Part shown: positions 44,301 through 52,321 of the stretch, piece by piece
Position numbering within the stretch: position 1 is the stretch's first letter
Layout of the letters: every line of letters starts with the position of its first letter
DNA from: Alphaproteobacteria bacterium
GTDB taxonomy: Bacteria; Pseudomonadota; Alphaproteobacteria; Rhizobiales; Xanthobacteraceae
DNA length: 64,000 nt
Assembly: GCA_005884685.1 (NCBI GenBank)
Contig: VBAH01000054.1
Span: forward strand, 124,001-188,000
Reading direction: 5' to 3'
Position numbers and translations under genes: made by a program
Notes under the pieces: model-generated
Seen by the model: the letters and a program-made list of their open reading frames with translations, nothing else
What the model was told of the DNA's origin: nothing
Databases searched by the model: none

Positions 44301-45507
44301 CAATGCCGATCTCGCCGAGCTCGCCATTCTCCACCGTCTTGTCCTCATTGGGATCGAGGATGACGATTGAATAGGTCGAGAGCGGTATGCCGATGGTCAC
44401 CGGCTTGTCCGGCTTCAACTCGGTGAGCGTTGCGGTGACGGTCGCTTCGGTCGGCCCGTATGAGTTGAGAATGCGGCGGCCCGGGCGGTACCAGCGCGCG
44501 ACGAGGTTCTGCGGGCAGGCCTCACCGCCGACCAGCAGGATGCGCAATTTGGGCAGGTCCTGCTCGATCGTCGCAAGCAGCGTCGGGCAGCACGCCAGCA
44601 CGGTAACGGCGCGGTCGCGCAGGAAATCCGCGAGCTCATCGCCGATCAGGCTCACGCCGGGACGGGCGGGCACGAGCGTCGCGCCCGCCATCAACGGCAC
44701 CCAGATCTCCTCGACCGAGAAGTCGAAGGCGATCGTCATGCCCTGATAGACGCGATCGCCCGGTGCGTAGCCGTAAAGTTCGGCGGCGACGCGTACGAAA
44801 TTGCAGATACTGGCGTGCGCGATCGCGACGCCTTTCGGGTTTCCCGTGGTGCCCGATGTGTAGATGATGTAGCAGATCGGATCGAAGGTGCGCGGCACGC
44901 CGGTAAGGCGGCTTGCGGATTTGGCATCGATCGCACGCTTCGCGGAGTCGAGGAACACCTTCTTCGCCCCGAGCGCCGCGAGGCGCTCCGAGAATGCCGA
45001 CATCGAGACGATCGCGGTAATCTCGGCGTCGCCGAGGATGAAGCGCATGCGCTCGATCGGGAACGCGGCATCGAGCGGGACGTAGGCGGCATTGACTTTC
45101 ATCACCGCGAGCATCGCGATGTAAGTCTCCGCCGATTTCTCGAACAAGAGGCCGACGCGGTCTCCGGCCTGAATGCCCTGCTCGATCAGGTAACGCGCCA
45201 CTTGATTGGCGCGGCAATCGAGCTCGCGATAGCTCAGCGTTACGGTATCGGTGAGCACCGCTTCGCTCTCGGAGTAGCGGATGCAGGCTTCTTCGAGCAG
45301 ATGATTGAGCCGCTCGCCTTGCTTCCAGCGCACCGCATTGTTGGTGTGCTCGCGGATGACCACCTGGGGCTGGCCAAAGCTGCGCTGGATCGGCTCGATC
45401 ACGTCGCGCAGGTCGGGCCGCAACTGGGCCGGCGAGCGCAGCGCGACGACGGGCGCACCGACCGGTCGGTGAGCGCTCAGGTTACGGACATCGGACGGTT
45501 GATCCAT
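41341..45507 (-). CDS. Pls/PosA-type non-ribosomal peptide synthetase
   Basis: 1388 residues. The adenylation domain covers about 60-560: [11 protein letters not shown] (A3), NSYGPTEATV (A5), YRTGDLGR (A7), SNKADHKRL (A10, lysine about 548). A carrier domain follows with LGANSLMMA (Ser about 607). The last 700 residues form the TIGR02353-type terminal domain: several membrane helices and two left-handed beta-helix-like stretches (GANVFVGEASIIDID, GDNYLGNDIF-type), as in poly-lysine synthetase Pls. There is no condensation or thioesterase domain, so it may make a homopolymer or amide at the membrane. Hand-aligned specificity residues read D-F-E-T-L-G-S-V-T-K. Confidence 0.9.
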   Translation of the reverse strand: MDQPSDVRNLSAHRPVGAPVVALRSPAQLRPDLRDVIEPIQRSFGQPQVVIREHTNNAVRWKQGERLNHLLEEACIRYSESEAVLTDTVTLSYRELDCRANQVARYLIEQGIQAGDRVGLLFEKSAETYIAMLAVMKVNAAYVPLDAAFPIERMRFILGDAEITAIVSMSAFSERLAALGAKKVFLDSAKRAIDAKSASRLTGVPRTFDPICYIIYTSGTTGNPKGVAIAHASICNFVRVAAELYGYAPGDRVYQGMTIAFDFSVEEIWVPLMAGATLVPARPGVSLIGDELADFLRDRAVTVLACCPTLLATIEQDLPKLRILLVGGEACPQNLVARWYRPGRRILNSYGPTEATVTATLTELKPDKPVTIGIPLSTYSIVILDPNEDKTVENGELGEIGIAGVGVALGYINRDELTMKKFIRDFLHIRNNPSGRIYRTGDLGRIDENGEIEYRGRIDTQVKIRGYRIELNEIEAVLLDLPQIAQAAVATFEPEEGVVELVAYYALKQGAELPRDEISHALRSKLPAYMVPAFLEELPSIPMTLSNKADHKRLPKPQLARFSSASTGYVPARTDNERILHAALCDVLRVDRVSTEHHFFDELGANSLMMARVCAAIRKNPQMSNVSMRDIYTNPTIARLAHHLDSSIEGFVATKEEPFHVPSNLAYYTCGALQAAFYAAYALFGLWVLDTGYDWTIAASGALELYARAVLFAAGSFVALTGISVVAKWLLIGRFKTGSIPIWSLAYFRFWVVKTMMRTSPVTVFTGTPIYNFYLRLMGAKIGRGVVITSRHGPVCVDLLAIGDNTILRKDTILLGYRAQSNFIHMAPVEIGANVFVGEASIIDIDTAMGDDTQLGHASSLQSGQRVPEGKRYHGSPAVETISDYCPIESKEIGAFRSAFYSSLELAALFLVAVPAPILGYRFWEQYAAVTGGSAGVSTLSLLGLSAVGFFGALVVALAAVYAIPRLCMLFLKPGVTYPAFGFHYLMQSIILRVSNSQFFCVLFGDSSVITSYMRYVGWNLNRVEQTGSNMGTNQRHDNPFLCSIGSGTMVSDGLSMMNTHMSATSFQLAESRIGDNNYLGNDIFYPPGGKTGANVLLGTKTMIPIDGLVRENVGLLGSPAFEIPRMVDRDRDMNAAIDEATRRARLRQKNRYNAVTAILFLVSRWLSVFAGLALWTAALASYDRFGVFALLAATAAMAAASIAFFVLVERASLRFRRLEPKFASIYDPYFWFHERHWKLSESPIAGLFTGTPFRVLLLRALGMQVGSKVFDCSRSITERTLTEVGDYANLNEGCVLQAHSLEEGVFKSDYIRLGSGCSVGPGAFVHYGVTMGDRVVLDADSFLMKGEVLDSHTGWRGNPAKLVRRAGSGRAGEPAAEARADMALAAE

Positions 45508-45806
45508 TTGCGGCCTGCAGTTCGTCTTCGCTCATCGGGAGCAAAAGCAGCCGAACGCCGCTGCCACGCCCCCTCTTCCCAGGAAGACAAGTAGTAGTCA
45601 GGCAATGAACCTGCGATGAACCTGTTCCAAATTTAACAGTAAAATCCGTAACTTAACGGACGTTCAGCTTGGCATTAATATCCATTCAGACCGCCTGCGG
45701 CGCGCCGCGGAAAGCCGGGCGCCGGGCGCTTTGATTCATGCGCTGTCCGAATTTGACCCCCGTTCGGGCGCGGGCTACCACGGCTCCCGCGCGCGGGCGA
45801 AAAGCA
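45508..45806. promoter_or_regulatory. Divergent promoter region, NRPS operon and aroC
   Basis: 299 bases with no gene. The stretch 45600-45690 is markedly AT-rich (AATTTAACAGTAAAATCCG, TAACTTAACGG) and should hold the promoters. ATGAACCTG occurs twice at about 45605-45622 as a direct repeat. No known operator is recognised. Confidence 0.5.
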
Positions 45807-46922
45807 ATGTCTCACAACACGTTCGGCCACTTGTTTCGCGTCACCACGTTCGGCGAGAGCCACGGGGTCGCGCTCGGCTGCGTGGTCGACGGCTGCCCGC
45901 CCGGCATTGCGCTGACGCCAGCCGACATCCAGCCGTGGCTCGACAAGCGCCGTCCCGGACAATCGCGCTTCACCACGCAGCGGCGCGAGCCGGACACCGT
46001 CAAGATCCTCTCCGGCACATTTCCGGACGAGAGCGGACAGGACGTCACCACCGGCACGCCGATCGCGCTGCTGATTGAAAATGTCGATGCGCGTTCAAAG
46101 GATTACTCGGAGATCAAGGACGCCTACCGCCCCGGCCACGCCGACTACACCTACGACGCCAAATACGGCCTGCGCGATTATCGCGGCGGCGGGCGGCAGT
46201 CGGCGCGCGAGACGGCGGCACGCGTTGCAGCCGGCGCGATCGCGCGCAGAATCGTGCCCGGCATGGTGGTGCGCGGCGCGCTGATCCAGATCGGCCCGCA
46301 CACAATCGACCGTTCGCGCTGGGACTGGCACAACGTCGCAGAAGGGCCGTTGTTCTGCCCCGACGTGCGCGCCGAGCAACAGTTCTCCGACTTCCTCGAC
46401 GATGTTCGCAAGCGCGGTTCTTCGGTCGGCGCCGTCATCGAGGTCATCGCCGAAAACATCCCCACCGGCCTCGGCGCCCCGGTCTACGGCAAGCTCGACG
46501 CCGACCTCGCAGGCGCACTGATGAGCATCAACGCCGTGAAGGGCGTCGAGATCGGCGACGGGTTTGCCACCGCGACGATGACCGGCGAAGAAAACGCCGA
46601 CGAGATGCGCATGGGCAACGACGGCCGCCCGCGCTTCCTGTCGAACCACGCCGGCGGAATTCTCGGCGGCATCTCGACCGGGCAGACGATCGTTGCGCGC
46701 TTCGCCGTCAAGCCGACGTCCTCCATCCTCAACCCGCGCCTTACCGTGGACCGTTACGGCAACGAGACCGAGATCGTCACCAAGGGTCGCCACGATCCGT
46801 GTGTCGGCATCCGCGCGGTGCCGATCGGCGAAGCCATGGTGGCATGCGTGCTCGCCGATCATTATCTGCGCAACCGGGCGCAGGTGGGCGAGCCGCCCGC
46901 ATGGCCGTTCGAGAAGACATGA
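45807..46922 (+). CDS. aroC: Chorismate synthase
   Basis: 371 residues from the ATG at 45807 ([20 protein letters not shown]). It converts EPSP to chorismate with reduced FMN, the last step of the shikimate pathway. Signature blocks are [44 protein letters not shown] and [16 protein letters not shown]. Full length and no missing block. Its stop codon overlaps the ribB start (ATGA), so the two genes form an operon. Confidence 0.97.
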   Translation: MSHNTFGHLFRVTTFGESHGVALGCVVDGCPPGIALTPADIQPWLDKRRPGQSRFTTQRREPDTVKILSGTFPDESGQDVTTGTPIALLIENVDARSKDYSEIKDAYRPGHADYTYDAKYGLRDYRGGGRQSARETAARVAAGAIARRIVPGMVVRGALIQIGPHTIDRSRWDWHNVAEGPLFCPDVRAEQQFSDFLDDVRKRGSSVGAVIEVIAENIPTGLGAPVYGKLDADLAGALMSINAVKGVEIGDGFATATMTGEENADEMRMGNDGRPRFLSNHAGGILGGISTGQTIVARFAVKPTSSILNPRLTVDRYGNETEIVTKGRHDPCVGIRAVPIGEAMVACVLADHYLRNRAQVGEPPAWPFEKT

Positions 46923-48010
46923 CCGACACCCAACAGCGCGTCACGCAAGCCGTCGAAGCCTTCGCGCGCGGCGAGATCGTCGTCGTCACCGACGACGACG
47001 ATCGCGAGAACGAGGGCGATCTAGTGATGGCCGCGGTGCACGCGACGCCGGAGAAGATGGCCTTCATCATCCGCCACACCGCCGGCATCGTGTGCACGCC
47101 GGTGACGGCGGAGACCGCGCACCGCTTGCGCCTCTCCCCGATGGTCGCCGACAATGACGCGCCGCACGGCACCGCGTTCACGGTGTCGGTCGACTACAAG
47201 CACGGCACCACCACGGGCATTTCGGCCGAAGACCGCACCGCGACGGTGCGCAATCTCGCCAACAACAATGCCGGCGGGTCCGATTTCGTGCGCCCGGGCC
47301 ATGTGTTTCCGCTGATCGCCAAGGACGGCGGCGTGCTGATGCGGTCCGGGCACACCGAAGCGACGCTCGATCTGTGCCGCCTCGCCCACGTCGAGCCGGT
47401 CGGCGTGATCTGCGAGCTGGTCAACGACGACGGCACCGTGATGCGCGGGCCGCAGATCAAGGCCTTCGCCGAGAAACACAAGCTGCGGCAGATTTCGGTC
47501 GACGACCTGATCGCCTACCGGCAGGCGCGCGAGAAGCTGGTCGAGCGCGTCGGCGAGTTCAACGTCGAGACCTCGATCGGCACGCTCAAGGGCTACGGCT
47601 ATGTCACGCCGTTCGACAAGGTGCACCACATGGCGCTGGTGCACGGCCGCATCGGCGACGGCACCGACGTGCCGACGCGGCTGCATCGCGCCAACGTCAT
47701 CCAGGACATGTTCGGCGGCGCAAAGAGCGTGCACGCCGCGCTCGCGCGCTTCAAGCAGATCGGCCGCGGCGTGATCGTGGTGTTGCGCGACGGCGCCGCC
47801 GGCGTGCCCGCGCAGGCGCTGCCGCAGGACGGCGAGACCGCGGCCGAAGCGGCGCGCACGCGCCAGTGGCGCGAGGTGGGTCTGGGCGCGCAGATATTGA
47901 AGGACCTCGGCGTGCGCTCGATCCGGCTGTTGTCGACGAGCCAGCACACGTACGTGGGGCTCGGCGGGTTCGGGATCGAGATCACCGCGACGGAGGGGCT
48001 GGAGGGGTAG
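46919..48010 (+). CDS. ribB: 3,4-dihydroxy-2-butanone-4-phosphate synthase with degenerate GTP cyclohydrolase II domain
   Basis: 363 residues from the ATG overlapping the aroC stop. The N-terminal 200 residues are Rib[39 protein letters not shown] and [16 protein letters not shown]. This makes 3,4-dihydroxybutanone phosphate for riboflavin. The C-terminal 160 residues have the fold length of GTP cyclohydrolase II but the zinc cysteine cluster is missing ([20 protein letters not shown] stands where cysteines should be). So the cyclohydrolase activity is probably lost and the domain is structural, as known in other RibB/RibBX proteins. Confidence 0.93.
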   Translation: MTDTQQRVTQAVEAFARGEIVVVTDDDDRENEGDLVMAAVHATPEKMAFIIRHTAGIVCTPVTAETAHRLRLSPMVADNDAPHGTAFTVSVDYKHGTTTGISAEDRTATVRNLANNNAGGSDFVRPGHVFPLIAKDGGVLMRSGHTEATLDLCRLAHVEPVGVICELVNDDGTVMRGPQIKAFAEKHKLRQISVDDLIAYRQAREKLVERVGEFNVETSIGTLKGYGYVTPFDKVHHMALVHGRIGDGTDVPTRLHRANVIQDMFGGAKSVHAALARFKQIGRGVIVVLRDGAAGVPAQALPQDGETAAEAARTRQWREVGLGAQILKDLGVRSIRLLSTSQHTYVGLGGFGIEITATEGLEG

Positions 48011-48019
48011 GTAGGGGGT

Positions 48020-48316
48020 TCAACCGCCCGGTTCGTCCCGCGGCCGTCTCCGTGCGCCGTGCAGAATGCGCAACACCGTCACCGCCCCCGCGCCGACCTC
48101 GTAGTAGATGACATAGGGATAACGCGCGAGCGGCAGGCGTCTGACCGTCGGACGCTGCTCGACGCGCTCAGCGGCTTCCGGATGACGAGAGATGTGATCG
48201 AAGGCGTGCCGAACACGCGCTTCGACGCTCCTTGCGCCAAGCGGGCTACGCTCTCGAATGTAGCCGAGAATCTCGTCCAATTCGGCGGCCGCGAGCCGCG
48301 AGAGAACGAGCCTCAT
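48020..48316 (-). CDS. ParE/RelE-family toxin
   Basis: 98 residues, basic. The N-terminal VLSRLAAAELDEILGYIRER and the C-terminal YPYVIYYEVGAGAVTVLRILHGAR match ParE/RelE toxins (R..Y...Y.v....v.vl.ilh..R). It overlaps the upstream antitoxin start by four bases, a coupled toxin-antitoxin pair. ParE members poison gyrase and RelE members cleave mRNA; the sequence does not decide which, though the C-terminal RILHGARRR is ParE-like. Confidence 0.9.
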   Translation of the reverse strand: MRLVLSRLAAAELDEILGYIRERSPLGARSVEARVRHAFDHISRHPEAAERVEQRPTVRRLPLARYPYVIYYEVGAGAVTVLRILHGARRRPRDEPGG

Positions 48317-48543
48317 GCGCGGTGTTTGGCGAAGATCGCCTCGACCTCTTCCGTGGTAGCAACTTCGCCGCGACGAACGGATGCAAGCGCCTCGTCGATC
48401 TTTTGCAACTCCTCGCGCGTAGCCCGGTAGGTCCCTGCGGCGACCTCCCGATCGATCTCAAGGGCAAGCTCAGCCAAATCATCCTGAGCCCATTCAGGCC
48501 AGGCCGCGGCGCGTTCAATAACGGCTTTGAGTGTCTTGGTCAT
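48313..48543 (-). CDS. Antitoxin partner of the ParE/RelE toxin
   Basis: 76 residues from the ATG at 48543 (MTKTLKAVIERAAAWPEWAQ); a longer upstream frame is not supported. The N-terminal 30 residues look like a toxin-antitoxin antitoxin start, the middle is acidic and helical, and the C-terminus is VRRGEVATTEEVEAIFAKHR. It precedes the toxin with a four-base overlap. The family is the small alphaproteobacterial antitoxin commonly beside ParE; I do not see a clear ribbon-helix-helix. Confidence 0.85.
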   Translation of the reverse strand: MTKTLKAVIERAAAWPEWAQDDLAELALEIDREVAAGTYRATREELQKIDEALASVRRGEVATTEEVEAIFAKHRA

Positions 48544-48721
48544 AGCATAAGGATAACATGCAAAGCGTGGCCCCAGCAAAGCGCGCCCTCTCACCCGTCA
48601 TGGCCGGGTCCCTTTGGAAAGACACAGACACCCGCCCGCCTCTTTCAATCGCAACTTGCACGTGGCTCGACTTCTTGAAAAAACCGTTTCGCAAACTGAA
48701 CTTTCTGGTGAGCGGACTGAC

Positions 48722-48937
48722 GTGGCTCGACGACGAAAATCCGATAACGGCGCTGGCGCCTTGCTCCTTCTGATCTTGATCGGGGCGTTCGTTGTCTTGT
48801 TGGGTTTGGCGGTAATCACGCCGGTACTTTTGCTTTGTTGGTGGGTTTATTGCGAAGCCAAGCGGGGTGCCAACTTGGCGAGACAGCCGAACGCAGTTGG
48901 AAAAGATCGGCGACGATTCACATGTTCCACGACGTGA
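48722..48937 (+). CDS. Possible N-terminal part of a frameshifted membrane protein
   Basis: GTG-start frame of about 71 residues: VARRRKSDNGAG, then a membrane helix pair (LLLLILIGAFVVLLGLAVI, PVLLLCWWVYCEAKRG), then a short unlikely tail. The next frame (48867-49310) begins inside this one and continues in a different frame, with a coherent coiled-coil and a membrane end. The two together could be one gene broken by a frameshift near 48870-48900. An alternative ATG start at 48614 gives more N-terminal residues. GC is lower than in the neighbours. Confidence 0.35.
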   Translation: MARRRKSDNGAGALLLLILIGAFVVLLGLAVITPVLLLCWWVYCEAKRGANLARQPNAVGKDRRRFTCSTT

Positions 48938-49310
48938 GGACGGATTCTTCGATGGTCGTTACGCGGCAGCCCGCAATATCAATAGCCAACTTGGTGAAGT
49001 GCAGGTGCGGATTGAGCAAATAACATCAGAACGAAGCGCACTTCTGAGTTCGATTTCGGAACGAACCGATCGCGTCACAGATATTAAGGCGCGCGCCGTT
49101 GGCGCCCGAGTAGGTCTCGTAGCGTATGCCCTCGCACTGGCATTCTTGACCAGTTATTCGCCCAGTTGGGCTCTGACGCTTGGGCGCATGGTCAACTCGA
49201 TTGGCGTGAACCTTACCGACACGCAGGCAATCTTATTCGGCAACTCCGCAGTTGCAGCCCTGCTCTCGTGTCTGCTCCTTTGGGCAGCGACAGCGAACCG
49301 CCGGGCGTGA
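48867..49310 (+). CDS. Membrane protein with coiled-coil segment, possibly frameshifted
   Basis: 147 residues from a GTG. The N-terminal part (WRDSRTQLEKIGDDSHVP, EDGFFDGRYAAARNINSQ) is hydrophilic, residues about 40-70 (QLGEVQVRIEQITSERSALL) look like a short coiled coil, and the rest has two hydrophobic stretches (GLVAYALALAFLTSYSPSW and LFGNSAVAALLSCLLLWA). No family recognised. No good ribosome site before the GTG, which supports its being the second half of the frame at 48722. Lower GC than the surroundings suggests acquired DNA. Confidence 0.45.
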   Translation: MPTWRDSRTQLEKIGDDSHVPRREDGFFDGRYAAARNINSQLGEVQVRIEQITSERSALLSSISERTDRVTDIKARAVGARVGLVAYALALAFLTSYSPSWALTLGRMVNSIGVNLTDTQAILFGNSAVAALLSCLLLWAATANRRA

Positions 49311-49471
49311 TCAGGTTGAGCAGATGGGGCGCACGCTCGCCGAGGCACCGGCCCGGGGCGAAGCAGACCCCCACCCGACCCGCTACGCGCGTCGACCTCC
49401 CCCTTCCAGGGGGAGGTTAGGAAGAATCCCGGATATCGCTTCGCTCATCCGGGCTACGCGACCATCCCTGC

Positions 49472-49735
49472 TCACGAGCTTTCAGCAATACACTTCTTCA
49501 CGGACGCGTTCTTGGCGGCTCCCGCCAGCGCCTTGCCATCCTTGCTCACTGCCGCGGTTTCGCAGCACTTCTTGATCGCGCTCGTTTTTGCGGCCCCGGC
49601 AAGCGGCTTGCCGTCCTTGCTCATCGCCTCGTTCTTGCACGATCCGCCCTGCGCGAGCGCCGGGCTGTTCGGCGAGAGAAAAGCCGTCGCGCTGATGAAG
49701 CACGCAAGTGTCGCTGCCGTCACGATCCGGATCAT
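49472..49735 (-). CDS. Small secreted PsiF-like repeat protein
   Basis: 87 residues from the ATG at 49735. The signal peptide ends near ALAQ. The mature part consists of two tandem units of about 24 residues: KNEAMSKDGKPLAGAAKTSA ending IKKC, and ETAAVSKDGKALAGAAKNAS ending VKKC, each with a cysteine before and after. The C-x-EA-x-K-x-L-x-G-x-A-x-KK-C spacing resembles PsiF repeats, though shorter. Paired cysteines suggest periplasmic disulfides. Function unknown; PsiF of E. coli is phosphate-starvation inducible, which I do not infer here. Confidence 0.7.
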   Translation of the reverse strand: MIRIVTAATLACFISATAFLSPNSPALAQGGSCKNEAMSKDGKPLAGAAKTSAIKKCCETAAVSKDGKALAGAAKNASVKKCIAESS

Positions 49736-50209
49736 CGTCGCCTCCTGTTGCGCGCTCTGGCGCCTGCCAGCGCGGCCAGAGGAGCTTACGATGAGCACCG
49801 CTGCGGGCAAGCCCCCCTCGAGGCCCGTCTCCCCTGCCGCCGGAGGCTATCAGTCCGCGGCATGTCGGACGCACCGCCATGGCCCGCCTCGCGCAGGCGG
49901 GCGGTGCCCGCCGATCTGCGCCCGGTGTTATCCACAGACCGACACGGCAGTTGCGAATCGCCGCAACGACACTAACGTCTGTTGTCCCCTTCGCGTGATC
50001 GGCGTGCGAAGGCGGTGGCGGTTGCCGCTTGTCCGGTCAGCCGCTGCAGCAAGAATGCGCTTCGCGAACAGTCGGTGTTTGTTCATGATTGTTGCGCTGA
50101 AGTGATTCGCCTTGGTGCGCGTGTGCGTCGCGTGCGTCCTGTGAGAAGTCGCGTCTCACGCCGCGTTCCGCATGGCGTGACGTTTCACCCCGCCAACCAA
50201 CAGCGAAAG
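49736..50209. other. Spacer between secreted protein and SET genes
   Basis: 474 bases without a convincing gene. It holds a strong hairpin at 49882-49902 (GCCCGCCT, loop CGCGC, AGGCGGGC) that could terminate a transcript, and one perfect DnaA-box sequence TTATCCACA at 49928-49936. A single box without neighbours does not make an origin. Confidence 0.45.
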
Positions 50210-50830
50210 ATGGACGCGACACTCTGGAGTCGGACCCCGCTGGCCTCGCGGCCAAGCCGGTGTGATACGGGCGCCTTCGCTACCGAAGATCTCACCGAAG
50301 GCACGGTCGTCATCCCCAAATGGAATGAATCCTTTTACGACGGCATGGAGGGCTGGGTGCGGCTCGACCGCCGCCAGGTGAAGAGCCTGCCGCGCGACGC
50401 CAAGCAGCTGTTCCTGCGCTACGGCCTCGACACGGACTTCGACCAGATCATCGGGCCGGTCGACATCAACTATGTCACCACGCCGGACAACTTCATCAAC
50501 CATTCCTGCGACCCCAACCTGCGCTACGACGCGGCCGGCAATGTCGTCGCCGCGCGCGACATCCGCAAGGGCGAGGAAGTGTTCATCGACTACGGCTGCT
50601 TCATCGTGAACTTCGACGAGCCGTTCAACTGTTCGTGCGGGGCCGCGAACTGCCGCGGCCGCATCCGCCGCCAGGACTGGAAGAAGCTCGCCGCCACCTA
50701 CGGTATGAACATGCCGCGCTTCCTGCACAGCCGGATTGCACGGGCGCTCAAGGCCGAGCGCGAGGAGCGCAGCTATCGCCGCCGCCGCACCCCGGAATTC
50801 GTCGGGGAGAGCAATCCCTCGGCGGCGTGA
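50210..50830 (+). CDS. SET-domain protein (putative protein methyltransferase), first of a pair
   Basis: 206 residues from the ATG at 50210; a longer frame upstream has a random-looking N-terminus. SET hallmarks: GAFATEDLTEGTVVIP (N-terminal strand), NFINHSCDPNLRYDAAGN (the NHSC motif), ARDIRKGEEVFIDYGCFIV with the catalytic Tyr, and the post-SET zinc-type cysteines in NCSCGAANCRGRI. The domain methylates lysines in proteins using S-adenosylmethionine. Bacterial SET proteins are uncommon. It is followed at once by a paralogue. Confidence 0.88.
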   Translation: MDATLWSRTPLASRPSRCDTGAFATEDLTEGTVVIPKWNESFYDGMEGWVRLDRRQVKSLPRDAKQLFLRYGLDTDFDQIIGPVDINYVTTPDNFINHSCDPNLRYDAAGNVVAARDIRKGEEVFIDYGCFIVNFDEPFNCSCGAANCRGRIRRQDWKKLAATYGMNMPRFLHSRIARALKAEREERSYRRRRTPEFVGESNPSAA

Positions 50831-50847
50831 GCTGGGTTGGAGAGGCT

Positions 50848-51426
50848 ATGGGCGCAGCACAGGCCGGCATCGCGAGCCCCGCAGCCGCGGTAACCGAAGC
50901 CGCGCGACTCTATGAAGTGCGCGAAACCGTGCGGGGCCGCGGCGTGTTCGCTTGCCGCGCCATTCCTGCGGGCACGCCGCTGTTCGGCGAGGACGACTGG
51001 ACCGACGAGGCCGAGCGGAAAAGTTTCTCGCCTGTCACTGCCCCGCAACTCGAGCAGCTTACCCCGGCGATCCGGGCGACCTTCCTGCGCTTTGCCTACA
51101 ATACGGCGCCCGAGCAGATCATGGGCACGTTCCACCCCGAGCACGTGCGCCACCCGGCGAATTTCCTCAACCACTCGTGCGAGCCGAACGCCGGCTACGA
51201 CGGCGCGGACGCGATCGTCGCGCTGCGGCGCATCAGTGCCGGCGAAGAGATCTGCATGGACTACGGCACGTTCAGCTTCTCGTTCGATCACGAATTCAAG
51301 TGCGCGTGCGGCGCATGGGGTTGTCGCGGCCAGGTACGGCGCGACGATTGGCGCGCGCTGGTGCGCGCGGGGCTGCGCCTGCCGCGCTTCATGCGCGCGC
51401 TCGCCGACCGCGCGCTGTGGGGCTAG
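50848..51426 (+). CDS. SET-domain protein, second of a pair
   Basis: 192 residues from the ATG at 50848, chosen for its TTGGAGAGGCT ribosome site. It repeats the SET pattern: GRGVFACRAIPAGTPLFGED, NFLNHSCEPNAGYDGADA, ALRRISAGEEICMDYGTFSF, CACGAWGCRGQVRRDDW. It is clearly a paralogue of the upstream protein but divergent, so the duplication is old. The spacing of 17 bases suggests one transcript. A DUF1194 gene follows 33 bases later and may belong to the same unit. The target protein is unknown. Confidence 0.88.
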   Translation: MGAAQAGIASPAAAVTEAARLYEVRETVRGRGVFACRAIPAGTPLFGEDDWTDEAERKSFSPVTAPQLEQLTPAIRATFLRFAYNTAPEQIMGTFHPEHVRHPANFLNHSCEPNAGYDGADAIVALRRISAGEEICMDYGTFSFSFDHEFKCACGAWGCRGQVRRDDWRALVRAGLRLPRFMRALADRALWG

Positions 51427-51459
51427 GCGCAGGTTCCCTCTCCTGCCACCATCGGCGCC

Positions 51460-52308
51460 ATGACGATGCACCGCAGCCTGCTGTTTGCAGCCGTATCGGC
51501 CGTTGCGCTCGCCGCCGCCGCAATCGCTGCCCCGCGATTTGCTCAAACGCCGGGCACGACGGGCGGGACCGAGGTCGACGTCGAGCTGGTGCTCGCGGTC
51601 GACATCTCCTACTCGATGGACATGGACGAGCTTGCGCTGCAGCGCGAGGGCTACGCGCAGGCGATCGCCTCGCAGGAATTCCTCAACGCGCTGAAGCAGG
51701 GCACGAACGGCAAGATCGCCGTGACGCTGGTGGAATGGGCCGGCGTATCCGACCAGCGCATCGTGGTGCCGTGGCGGCTGATCGATGGCGCGGCGAGCGC
51801 CGAAGCCGTCTCCGCCGAGATGGCGCGCGCACCGGTGCGCCGCGCGTTCCGCACCTCGATCTCGGGCGCGCTGATGTTTTCCGCCGCGCTGTTCGACGGC
51901 AACGGGTTCCGCGGCATCCGGCGCGTGATCGACGTCTCCGGCGACGGAACGAACAATCAGGGGCCGCTGGTCACACTGGTGCGCGACGAGGTGATCGGCA
52001 AGGGCATCGTGATCAACGGCCTGCCAATCATGCTGAAGGAACCGCAGCCCGGCTCGATCGACATCAAGGATCTCGACATCTATTACGAGGATTGCGTGAT
52101 CGGCGGGCCGGGCGCGTTCGTGGTGCCGATCCGCGAACGCGACAAGTTCAAGCATGCGATCCGCACCAAGCTGGTGCTCGACATCGCGCAATATCGCGGC
52201 GACGCACGCGTTCTTCCGGCGGCGGCGAGCGCGCCGCGCATCTCCTGCACCATCGGCGAGCAGATGTGGCAGCGCCGCTGGGGCGGCGGCGGGATCGACG
52301 GGCGGTAA
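51460..52308 (+). CDS. Secreted DUF1194 (VWA-like) protein
   Basis: 282 residues. Signal peptide at residues 1-28 (LLFAAVSAVALAAAAIAA). The mature domain is the DUF1194 von-Willebrand-type fold: VDVELVLAVDISYSMD gives the metal-ion site DxSxS (DISYS), and VIDVSGDGTNNQGPL is the second part. The C-terminus ends in an alphaproteobacterial-specific tail (ISCTIGEQMWQRRW). The function is unknown; VWA domains mediate protein-protein contact. Tandem location with SET proteins may be coincidental. Confidence 0.9.
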   Translation: MTMHRSLLFAAVSAVALAAAAIAAPRFAQTPGTTGGTEVDVELVLAVDISYSMDMDELALQREGYAQAIASQEFLNALKQGTNGKIAVTLVEWAGVSDQRIVVPWRLIDGAASAEAVSAEMARAPVRRAFRTSISGALMFSAALFDGNGFRGIRRVIDVSGDGTNNQGPLVTLVRDEVIGKGIVINGLPIMLKEPQPGSIDIKDLDIYYEDCVIGGPGAFVVPIRERDKFKHAIRTKLVLDIAQYRGDARVLPAAASAPRISCTIGEQMWQRRWGGGGIDGR

Positions 52309-52321
52309 ATCTCTCCCGCTC

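Noticed and set aside
49928-49936. Perfect DnaA box TTATCCACA
   Set aside because: A single box; no cluster, AT-rich unwinding element or dnaA/dnaN/hemE neighbours, so no origin is claimed.
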